A DNA stretch of 64,000 nucleotides from Eutreptiella sp. 'Long Island Sound 2002' (Eukaryota > Euglenozoa > Euglenophyceae > Eutreptiales > Eutreptiaceae): NCBI GenBank assembly GCA_964036045.1, contig OZ038392.1, forward strand, positions 25,734,663 to 25,798,662, in the 5' to 3' direction. The stretch's first letter is position 1. Each line of letters starts with the position of its first letter. Under the pieces are notes generated by a model. The model was not told the DNA's origin. It searched no databases and was given only the letters and a program-made list of their open reading frames with translations. Positions 54,488 through 64,000 of this stretch are shown one piece after another. Position numbers and translations under genes: made by a program.

Positions 54488-55813
54488 ATGAGATTGGGAT
54501 TCCTTGTCAATGACAGAGATGCTCTCTAGGTAAGTCATTGGATATCATCTTGCCAGAAGTCAGGGTTCTTTGCCACTCTGCGTGTGTGTTTGTAGGCTTT
54601 GTTTTGGCTGAGAGATGGTAACCCAACCCCGCTTGACAAATATGTGTAAGACAAAGCAGCCAAAACTTGTCTCTGTGCTCTCTAGGGATTTTTTAATGTC
54701 AAACGAAGTGCACGCAAAGGGAGTTGCAGAAAGAAAGAAACAAAATGGGCCGAGGAATGATGAATTGACCAACAAGGAAGTCCTGCAAAGTCATGCAAAG
54801 CACGATGAGGTGTCGTCCAAGCATCAGAGTATGGGAAGTTCTGATGACCAGCTGCAGCCAACGGAGGTGTGTCTGATGAGCCTCGTGTGCACACATTTTC
54901 CTTGGGGCTCATTTCACACAGTGGTCAGAAGCCGGCAGAGTAGAGGGATGCACGTGAGATGTTGCATTTCGTCAACTGAATGATGTTCAGCCATTCATTG
55001 CACAGCCACAGGCTTGATTGATTGTTGCTGCTGGAATGGGGACATATGCATTGCTACTCCATAACTATTTTGAGGCAGGAGGAAGGCTTCTGGCGCATGG
55101 CATCGCGTTGTGATTTCCACTGCCTGTTTTTTTCAGACGGTGCTACGCTTGTGTTCTGGTTTTGGTGTCTGGTGATTGTGTTACACCTGTTTCGGAAGGC
55201 TTGCTGCTGCCATTTTTTGTTTTCACAACGTTAAGTCTAGCTCTGGCCTTTTTGCAGGTTAACATCGTTTCCATTGGCGACCCGATCGCGCTCTCATATT
55301 TTGACGACAACAATAAGCCATGCCTGGATGCCCATTGTTGTCTGTGTCTCAGCCTCTCTGTGTCTGTTGCCATCTGCCAACATCTGTATCAATCAGGGTG
55401 ATACAGGCTGTGACCAGCCAGTCCACAAGCGCAGGAAAATGATCAAAGGCCGCACCGCAATCCGCAGTCCGAAATCTGCATTGATGTCATGGATGAAGCC
55501 TCAAGGTGTGTCCACTAGACGCACTGGCTGATTAACCCTTCTCAGTTTGTGTCTTCTTGTGTGGTGACAGACCCTGATGCCCTGCTTCGCAGGCAGTGAG
55601 CCCCCTCCAGAGGCTGGGGAGGGCTGTGCCCGGACAGTGTGATGGTGGAATCCAGACCTGTTTCCGTATGTCCTGCGTGATCCGTTTATATGTCTTCTGT
55701 TAAAAGTAGTTATTGGATTGATGTGTCCCCTGTTGTATGCGAGTGATTTGCATTAGATTTGGAGTGGTGACTGAGAGGCATCACCACATGTTATCCCCCG
55801 CAGGGCAGTCTAC
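54488..55813 (+). pseudogene. Truncated copy of the GBP-like GTPase gene, exons 1-6
   Basis: Exons matching those of copy A lie at 54488-54529, 54596-54639, 54686-54866, about 55258-55340, 55397-55505 and 55804-55813, with identical lengths where complete. Exon 1 ends in TAG instead of CAG (54527-54529). The exon 2 donor GT is AT (54640-54641). Exon 6 is cut after 10 nt, where 156-bp satellite begins. The G domain is absent, so no GTPase can be made. Confidence 0.55.
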
Positions 55814-58800
55814 CAACCTACAAGGCTGTCCTTCAACCCTGGTCTCTCCCTGAATAAGGGATCACCTTTGGTGTGGGAACCCATTCCAAGGGGTTAGGTT
55901 TTGTAGATCGCTTGAAGAGCGTTGAAATAAAAACGTTTGCCGAATGTAGAAGTGTTTCAACCATTCATTGAGCCTACAAGCCTGTTCTGCAACCCTGGTC
56001 TCTCCCTCAATAAGGGATCACCTTTGGTGTGGGAACCCATTCCAAGGGGTTAGGCTTTGTAGATTGCTTGAAGAGCGTTGAAATACAAATGTGTGCCGAA
56101 TGTAGAAGTGTTTCAACCATTCATGCAGCCTACAAGCGTGTCCTGCAACCCTGGTCGCTCCCTTAATAAGGGACCACGTGTGGTGTGGGAACCCATTCCA
56201 ATGGGTCAGGTCTTGTACATCGCTCGAAGAACGTTGAAATACAAACATGTGCCGAACGTACGAGTGTTTCAACAATTCATGCAGCCTACAAGCCTGTCCT
56301 GCAATCCTGGTCTCTCCCTGAATAAGGGACCACCTGTAGTGTTGGAACCAACTTCAACGGGTCAGGTAATGTAGATCGGTTGAAGAGCGTCGAAAAACAA
56401 ATGTGTGCCGAATGTAGAAATGGTTCAACGAATCATGCAACCTACAAGGCTATCCTGCAACCCTGGTCTCTCCCTAAATAAGGGATCACCCGTGGTGTGG
56501 GAACCCATTCCAAGGGGTCAGGTTTTGTAGATCACCTGAGGAACGTTGAAATAGAACTCTGTGCCCAATGTAGAAGTGCTTCATCCATTCATCCAGCCTA
56601 CAAGGCTGTCCTGCAACCCTGGTCTCTCCCTAAAAAAGGGACCACGTGTGGTGTGGGAACCCATTCCAACGGGTCAGCTTTTGTAGATTGCTTGAAGAGT
56701 GATGAAATAGAAACGTGTGCCAAATGTACAAGTGTTTGTACAAGTGAGGAGTGGGAACCCATTCCAAGGGGTCAGGTTTTGTAGATCGCTTTAAGAGCGT
56801 TGAAATACGAATTTGTGCCGAATGTAGAAGTGTTTCAGCCATTCATGCAGCCTACAAGCCTGTCCTGCAACCCTGGTGTGTCCTTGAATAAGGGATCACC
56901 TGTGGTGTGGGAACCCATCCCAACTCGTCAGGTTTTGTAGAACGCTTGAGGAGCATTGCAATACAAATGTGTGCCGAATGTAGAAATGTTTCAATCATTC
57001 ATGCAGCCTACAAGCCTGTCCTGCCACCCTGGTCTCTCCCTGAATGAGGGATCACCTGTGGTGTGGGAACGCATTCCAACGGGTAAGGTTTTGTAGATCA
57101 CTTCAAAAGCGTTGAAATACAAACGTGTGCCTAATGTAGAAATGTTTCAACCATTCATCCAGCCTACAAGCCTGTCCTGCAACCTCGGTCTCACCCTGAA
57201 CAAGGGATCACCTGTGGTCTGGGAACCCATTCCAAGGGGTCAGGTTTTCTAAATCGCTTGAAGAGCGTTGAAATACAAACGTGTGCCAAATGTAGAAGTG
57301 TGTCAACCATTCGTGCAACCTACAAGCCTGTCCTGCAACCCTGGTCTCTCCCTGAATAAGGGATCAGCTGTGGTGTGGGAACCCATTCCAATGGGTCAGG
57401 TTTTGTAGATCGCTTGATGACCATTGAAGTACAAATGTGTGCCCAATGTAGTGGTGTGTCAACCATTCATGCAACCTACAAGCCTGTCCTGCAGCCCTGT
57501 TCTCTCCCTGAATAAGGGATCACCTTTGGTGTGGGAACACATTCCAAGGGGTCAGGTTTTGTAGATCGCTTGAAGAGCATTGGAATGCAAACTTGTGCCG
57601 AATGTAGAAGTGTTTCAACCAGCCATGCAGGATACAAGCCTGTCCTGCAACCCTTGTCTCTCCTCAAATGAGGGATCACCTGTGGTGTGAGAACTCATTC
57701 CAAGGGGTCAGGTTTTGTAGATCGCTTGAAGTGCCCTGAATATAAATATGTGCCGAATGTAGGAGTGTTTCAACCATTCATGCAACCTACAAGCCTGTCC
57801 TGCAACCCTGGTCTCCCCCTGAATAAGGGATCACTTGTGGTGTGCGAACCCATTGCAAGGGGTCAGGTTTTGTAGATCGCTTGAAGAGCGTTGAAATACA
57901 AATGTGTGCGGAATGTAGAAGTATTTCAACCATTCATGCAGCCTATAAGCCTGTCCTGCAACCCAGGTCTCCCCCTGAATAAGGGATCAGCTGTGGGGTG
58001 GGAACCCATTCCAAGGGGTCAGGTTTTGTAGATCGCTTGAAGAGCGTTGGAATACAAACGTGTAACAAATGTAGGAGTGTTTCAACCATTCATGCAGCCT
58101 ACAAGCCTGTCCTGCGACCCTGGTCTCTTCCTGAATAAGGGATCCCCTGTGATGTGGGAACCTATTCCAACGGGTCAGGTTTTGTAGCTCGCTGGAAGAA
58201 CGTTGAAATACAAACTTGTGCCGAATGTAGAAGTGTGTCAACCATTCATGCAACCTACAGGCCTGTCCTGCAACCCTGGTCTCTCTCTGAATAAGGGATC
58301 ACCTGTGGTGTGGGAACCCATTCCAAGGGGTCAGGTTTTGTAGATCGCCTGAAGAACATTGAAATACAAAGGTGTGCCAAATGTAGAAGTGTTTCAACCA
58401 TTCATGCAGCCTACAAGCCTGTCCTGCGACCCTGGTCTCTTCCTGAATAAGGGATCCCCTGTGATGTGGGAACCTATTCCAACGGGTCAGGTTTTGTAGC
58501 TCGCTGGAAGAACGTTGAAATACAAACTTGTGCCGAATGTAGAAGTGTGTCAACCATTCATGCAACCTACAGGCCTGTCCTGCAACCCTGGTCTCTCTCT
58601 GAATAAGGGATCACCTGTGGGGTGGGAACCCATTCCAAGGGGTCAGGTTTTGTAGATCGCTTGAAGAGCGCTGGAATACAAAAGTGTAACAAATGTAGGA
58701 GTGTTTGAACCATTCAGGCAGCCTACAAGCCTGTCCTCCGACCCTGGTCTCTTCCTGAATAAGGGATCCCCTGTGATGTGGGAACCTATTCCAACGGGTC

Positions 58801-61006
58801 AGGTTTTGTAGCTCGCTGGAAGAACGTTGAAATACAAACTTGTGCCGAATGTAGAAGTGTGTCAACCATTCATGCAACCTACAGGCCTGTCCTGCAACCC
58901 TGGTCTCTCCCTGAATAAGGGATCACCTGTGGTGTGGGAACCCATTCCAAGAAGTCAGGTTTTGTAGATCGCCTGAAGAACATTGAAATACAAAAGTGTG
59001 CCAAATGTAGAAGTGTTTCAACCATTCATGCAGCCTACAAGGCTGTCCTGCATCCCTTGGCACTCCCTAAATAAAGGATCACCTGTGGTGTGGGAACCCA
59101 TTCCAAGGGGTCAGGTTCTGTAGATCGCTTGAAGAGCGTTGAAATGCAAACATGTGCCGAATCTACAAGTGTTTCAACGGTTCATGCAACCTACAAGCCT
59201 GTCCTGCAACCCTGATTTCTCCTAAATAACGGATCACCTATGGTGTGGGAACCCATTCCAACGGGTCAGGTTTTGTACATCGCTTGAAGAGCGTTGAAAT
59301 ACAAACATGTGCCGAATGTAAAAATGTTTCGACCATTCATGCAGCCTACAAGACTGTGCTGCCACCGTGTTCTCTCCCTGAATAAGGGATCACCTGCGCT
59401 GTGGAAACCATTCCAAGGGTTCACAATTTGTAGGTCGCTTGAGGACCTTTGAAATGCAAATCTGTGCCGAATGTAGAAGTCTTTCAACCATTCATGCAAC
59501 CCACACCCTTGTCTTGCAACCCTGGTCTCTCCCTGAATGAGGGATGACCTCTGGTGTGGGAACCCATTCCAAGTGGTCAAGTTTTGTAGATCGCTTGAAG
59601 AGCGTTGAAATACAAACGTGTGCCGAATGTAGAAGTGTTTCAACCGTTCATGCAATGTACAAGCCTGTCCTGCAACCCTGGTCTCTCCCTAAATAAGGGA
59701 TCACCTGTGGTGTGGGAACCCATTCCAAGGGGGCAGGTTTTGTAGATCACTTGAAGAGCGTTGAAATACAAATGGGTGCCGAATGTACAAGCGTTTCAAC
59801 CATTCATGCAACATACAAGGCTGTCCTGCAACCCAGCTCTGTCCCTAAATAACGGATCACCTATGGTGTGGGAACCCATTCCAACGGGTCAGGTTTTGTA
59901 CATCGCTTAAAGAGCGTTGAAATACAAACATGTGCCGAACGTAAAAAAGTTTCAACCATTCATGCAGCCTACAAGACTGTGCTGCCACCCTGTTCTCTCC
60001 CTGAATAAGGGATCACCTGCGCCGTGGAAACCATTCCAAGGGTTCACAATTTGTAGGTCGCTTGAAGACCTTTGAAATGCAAATCTGTGCCGAATGTAGA
60101 AATCTCTCAACCATTCATGCATCCTACACCCTTGTCCTGCAACCCTGGTCTCTCCCTGAATGAGGGATGACCTCTGGTGTGGGAACTCATTCCGACGGGT
60201 CAGGTTTTGTAGATCGCTTGAAGAGCGTTGAAAAAGAAAACGTGTGCCGAATGTACAAGTGTGTCAACCATTCATGCACCCTAGAAGCCTGTCCTGCAAC
60301 CCTGGTCTTACCCTGATTAAGGGATCAGCTGTGTTGTGGGAACCCATTCCAATGGGTCAGGCTTTGTAGATCGCTTGAAGAGCAGTGAAATACAAATGTG
60401 TGCCCAATGTAGTAGTGTGTCAACCATTCATGCAACCTACAAGGTTGTCCTGCAACCCTAGTCTCTCCCTGAATAAGGGATCACCTGTTGTGTGGGAACC
60501 CATTCCAAGGGGTCAGGTTTTGTAGATCGCTTGAAGAGCGTTGAAATACAAACGTGTGCCGAATGTAGAAATGTTTCAACCATTCATGCAGCCTACAAGC
60601 CTGTCCTGCAACTCTGGTCTCTCCCTGAATGAGGACCTGTGGTGTGGGAACCCATCCCAACGGGTCAAGTTTCGTAGATCGCTTGAAGAGCGTTGGAATA
60701 CAAACGTGTAACGAATGTAGGAGTTTTTCAACCATTCATGCAGCCTACAAGGCTACAAGGCTGTCCTGCAACCCAGGTCTCTCCCTCAATAAGGGGTCAA
60801 GTTTTGCAGATCGCTTGAAGAGCGTTGAAATACAAACGTGTGCCGAAGGTAGGAGTGTTTCAACCATTCATGCAACCTACAAGCCTGTCCTGCAACCCTC
60901 GTCTCTCCCTGAATAAGGGATCCCCTGTAGTGTGGGAACACATTCCAACGGGTCAGGGTTTTTAGATCGCTTGAAGAATGTTGAAATACAAATGTGTGCC
61001 ATTTAG
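55814..61006. repeat. 156-bp satellite array
   Basis: About 33 monomers of 156 bp. Conserved blocks are CCTACAAGCCTGTCCTGCAA, CCCTGGTCTCTCCCTGAATA, AGGGATCACCTGTGGTGTGG, GAACCCATTCCAAGGGGTCA and GGTTTTGTAGATCGCTTGAA. Higher-order structure is visible: three nearly identical 312-bp dimers at 57987-58920, and a 624-bp (four-monomer) duplication linking 59225-59460 with 59849-60084. Frames of about 88 codons recur on the minus strand once per dimer; I regard them as chance. Confidence 0.95.
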
Positions 61007-61383
61007 GGTTACATATGGTGGGTTGCTCAGGCCAAACTAACCTTAGGGAGAAGCTTGACCTGTTTGAAATCTCATGACACCTCCCCGAAATCTACTTGTG
61101 CCCTTTTCTTTGAGAAAAAGCGCCTAAAATGGCCAAAAAAGGCAGTATTTTGGTAATTTCTCCCGAACCATTGATCGGATCGCCGTCATTTGGATGAATG
61201 AGGAACATATGGTTGTGCTTGACGCATTGCGCTTCCTAAAACGTCTTAACTGCGCACAGAATTAGCACAAATCTCATAAAATCGGCCAAAAATGATTGCG
61301 GCGGCCCGGGAAATCGCAACCGCGGCGGTTTCTGCAATGTTGCGGCAACTGAGTTTTGGGATCTGGCGACATCGTAAAATCAT
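61007..61383. other. 377-bp insert interrupting the satellite
   Basis: The satellite stops after AAATACAAATGTGTGCC and resumes near ATGTGTGTAGAAATGTTTGA at nearly the next base of the monomer. The insert has no long frame. It includes CCAAAAAAGGCAGTATTTTGG and GCGGCGGCCCGGGAAATCG. No clear terminal repeats or target duplication were seen. Confidence 0.6.
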
Positions 61384-61450
61384 ATGTGTGTAGAAATGTT
61401 TGAACCATTCATGCAACCTACAAGCCTGTCATGCAACCCTGGTCTCTCCC
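61384..61450. repeat. Partial satellite monomer before the LINE
   Basis: GTAGAAATGTTTGAACCATTCATGCAACCTACAAGCC and on through CTGGTCTCTCCC, ending at the LINE junction. It shows that the LINE inserted into satellite DNA. Confidence 0.85.
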
Positions 61451-63455
61451 AAGCAACAGGGGGGCGTCGGCTTGCCCCAACCCCGTACGTACCTTTTGTG
61501 GCAGCATGCCTCGGCTTTTGTGTCCTATGTCCTCGCGCGGGACCGTTTTCGAGGTGCGGTCGGGGACCACTTTAGGAAATGGGCGTCGGACCACAGGGTG
61601 GCAGTTATGTCAGATTACCTGCCGTGGCTTCAGCTGGCGGTAGCCCCGATGGCCAATGCCCCCTTCCTGGCCTCCTCCGCGAGGGCGTTCTCGCTATTCC
61701 GCCAGAGCTTCCTTCCGGCCTTGCCTGCTGATTGCGTTTCCTGCTCCTGGCCGGCGTGGCACACTGTGGCCTACCGGCATCAACATGGGCATGCATATTA
61801 CTCCCCTTCTCTGGTCCGTAAAGGAGTTCTGAGACTGTCTCAACTGAGGTCGCTGGATGCGTTCCCGCGGTGCCTCCCGCCCACCTGGGTCCCCCGCTAC
61901 AGTGCTGCGCTGGCCCCCTCTACCACTGCTGGGGAGTTCGACCAGGACTGGGTTCGGGGTTGGAACAGAACGCCTACCGTTCGGGTGCTGATCACCGCAA
62001 TTTCGGTGCAGGAGAGGGTGCCAGAGGACACATGGGGGGTCTTCAACGCCTTGCGTCTCCAGGGTGTGCTTCGGGATTTCCTTCGTGCGGCATTATGGCG
62101 CAAACTCCCCGTTGGCGACTGCATTGCGGCGTGGGTCTCACATGCCAAGTGCTGCCCCCTCTGTGGGGACGCTGAAACGCATTCTCATGCGGTCTCAGCG
62201 TGCCAGCACCTGGCTGTGGCCCCGGGTTTGGTGTCGCCTCTGCTGCCTAAGCCTCAGGTGCATGGTGTTGCGCCGTCTGTGACCGAGTTGGTTCTGCATC
62301 ACGTGCCTTTGTCGCTGAGCTCGGCCGCCGGTCTTGTGTTCTGGTCGGCAATCTCGGTGAACTGGTCGATCCGCTGTGTGGCTTCCCTTAACGGCTCGGC
62401 GCGGGTCCCTGAAGCTGTCTTTATACGCAAGTGGCTCGCGGTTTTACGTTCCTGGTCTGGGGCGTCCCCGCGTTATTTGCCCGAGTCTGAACTTGTGCTG
62501 TTTGAGAGGGCCTTGAGGTCGCGGGTGGAGAGTGCCCCATTGGTGCACCCCCAAGTCCTGAATCCGGGGCTGCCACTGCAGAAGGCACTACCAGTGATCC
62601 CCTCTTTCAACCCGGGTACACCGCGACTGAAACCAAACGCAGCTCCTCTTCGGGCGCGTTCTGTGTTGGCCATTGAGCCTTTTTTGATGGCGAGCTGGGT
62701 GGCCATTTATCAGGATGGCTCTAGCGAGCTGGTCCATGGCGTGCGGATTGGCAGGTTCGCGTGTGTCCCGATGCTGGCCTCAGTTTCTCATCCCCCCTGC
62801 GTGTACATGATCCGCAGACGAACATCAGGGCGGAGCTGTGGGCTGCACTGTGGGCACTTGGGCGTCACCAGCCAGGCGTCAGGGACGTGTTTTGCACGGA
62901 CTGCAATTTGGTGTTTCTGGGGGTGACGGGGGGGGCGCGGCACGGTGGAAGTGACATGGGTGGTACAATGCATCAGGGCCAGTCTCACATGTGGAAATTT
63001 TGAAGGAGGTCTTGAGGCTCTACTTACGCTTTGTGGGGGAAGTGTGCTGGCTCAATGTACCAGCACACTGCGGGGTGCCCGGAAACGAGGATGCGGACAC
63101 CCTCGCAAACGAGGGCAGGCTGGACAGGCCTCTTCATTTGCTTCCTTTGGCGGCGGGTGGGGTTACGAGGTCCTCGGACGAGGACGAGGGTGTTTGCCAG
63201 GCACATGATATGGTAGAGGACTACTCCATTTCAGAGCAGGTGGAGGGGTTGGAGTCCGTGGAGGACTGCCTTAATTACGACTCGGACTCGGACGGGAAGG
63301 GGTATGGGGAAGGGGAGGTACCGGGGGAGAGACCCTGCACCACCCCTCCTCTGTACCCGCGGGACTTTTGGTCCCCAATTTCGGTGTCGTCGGGCGCCAC
63401 GTCTCTGCCCCGTTTGGCGAGCGAGGCCCTGAATTTCGAATTTGGGTACGACTGA
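61451..63455 (+). mobile_element. Non-LTR retrotransposon (LINE), 5'-truncated: RT end, zinc motif, RNase H
   Basis: The reading begins within the RT thumb region (GGVGLPQPRTYLLWQHASAF, typical of the segment before the LINE zinc motif). It continues through CCPLCGDAETHSHAVSACQH, a zf-RVT-like CCHC motif. The RNase H domain then has YQDGSS (first Asp), RAELWAALWA (Glu), CTDCNLVF (Asp) and PAHCGVPGNEDADTLANEG (last Asp). RNase H is split over three frames, with shifts near 62800 and 62985, so the copy is dead or the assembly has indels. The catalytic RT core is absent; the 5' junction abuts satellite. An acidic tail follows RNase H to a TGA near 63455. GC content is far above the satellite. 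Confidence 0.85.
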
Positions 63456-63530
63456 CCCCGTTCCCCCCCCTTATCTTCAACCTCCAGTCTGGTGTTGGAC
63501 TGTCTTAGTCTGTGGCTTGTTCTTCACAAC

Positions 63531-63917
63531 ATGGGCAAACGCTCCCGTGGCCCGCAACCGGGCACGGAGGAGCGCAAGGCAAAACGACAAAGGAGGGAGC
63601 TCTGACAGCTCCGGAAGTATGCCTTCGGGGAGGTGGAGGGGATGCGCCAGGCGGGCTACCGCACCTGGGTGGTCACCCCGCCCGTCCCCGAGAACAAGAG
63701 GTTCTTGGTTGTGGCCCAGCTGGTCCGGGAGGTCGTGGAGGCCCTGGAGCGCCACACCGGCCGGCAAGTGCAGGCCAAGGACGAGGCGGCGGCACACGCC
63801 ATGCAGCGTGTCTTCTTCGTGCCTGAGCAGGCGGGATCCACCGGCTGGGTACGGGCCGCGTTCACTGTGCAGAAGCTCAACAGAGGGCATGCCGCTCTGG
63901 GTGCAAGGCCGGCCTGA
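63531..63917 (+). CDS. Unknown basic/charged protein with an in-frame TGA
   Basis: From ATG 63531 the frame encodes MGKRSRGPQPGTEERKAKRQ and RREL, then TGA (63603-63605), then stays open for 103 codons to TGA at 63915-63917. The second part is amphipathic and charged (LVREVVEALERHTGRQVQAK). Codon composition is GC-rich like the LINE just upstream, so it may belong to the LINE or a neighbouring copy. A CGA-to-TGA change is the simplest explanation of the first stop. I do not recognise the family. Confidence 0.4.
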
Positions 63918-64000
63918 GATGGTGACACTCTTCGCCACGGTAGTGGAGACCTCCACAGTTGCGGGTGCTCCGTGACGCATTTTTTGTATTTGCATGTTCT

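Noticed and set aside
57987-58877. Three 88-codon minus-strand frames spaced 312 bp apart
   Set aside because: They are the same satellite dimer read repeatedly. Spacing and identity follow the higher-order repeat, and no other monomers keep the frame.

Overview
This window looks like gene-poor nuclear DNA of a microbial eukaryote such as an alga or other protist; the lineage cannot be fixed from sequence alone. The reasons are exons bounded by GT...AG signals with matching phases, the 3' part of a non-LTR retrotransposon with an RNase H domain, a 156-bp satellite, kilobase-scale short-period arrays, and many broken genes. I saw no rRNA, tRNA, CRISPR array or bacterial-style operon.

Layout. 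1-2330 is non-repetitive and holds perfect hairpins. 2333-8830 is two abutting 9-bp-period arrays (array 1, GGNTGCTAY; array 2, CATAGNNNT). 8831-18870 is the first copy (copy A) of a segmental duplication. It contains a degraded primase-helicase gene (minus strand), a divergent unknown gene (plus strand), inverted GACC-rich repeats around that pair, two 57-bp arrays, and the 5' exons of a GBP-like GTPase gene. That gene continues to about 23057, with an 11-bp minisatellite in one intron. 23058-30680 is single-copy or locally repetitive DNA: a broken minus-strand gene, a 21/42-bp array, a 316-bp direct repeat and a Lys/Ala/Pro-rich repeat reading. 30684-43436 is a second large array 1, split at 32260-36815 by a 4.56-kb element with terminal inverted repeats. 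Copy B of the segmental duplication follows at 43440-55813, with array 2 interrupted by array 1. It ends 10 bases into exon 6 of the GTPase gene, where the 156-bp satellite begins (55814-61457). The satellite is interrupted by a 377-bp insert and ends at a 5'-truncated LINE (61451-63455).

How the parts relate. Comparing copies A and B is the main source of inference. It shows that each helicase copy carries its own lesions. It shows a 2.4-kb inversion that cuts the divergent gene in copy B, and a TAA in copy A where copy B has CAA. Copy B also has a stop and a lost splice donor in the GTPase gene.

The most unusual object is the TIR element at 32260-36815. Removing it with one AT restores the 9-bp array in phase. 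It encodes a transposase-like protein. Each of its three best-supported internal introns, and a weaker fourth, is packed with the TTCGAACGAAG motif that also makes up the element's own ends.
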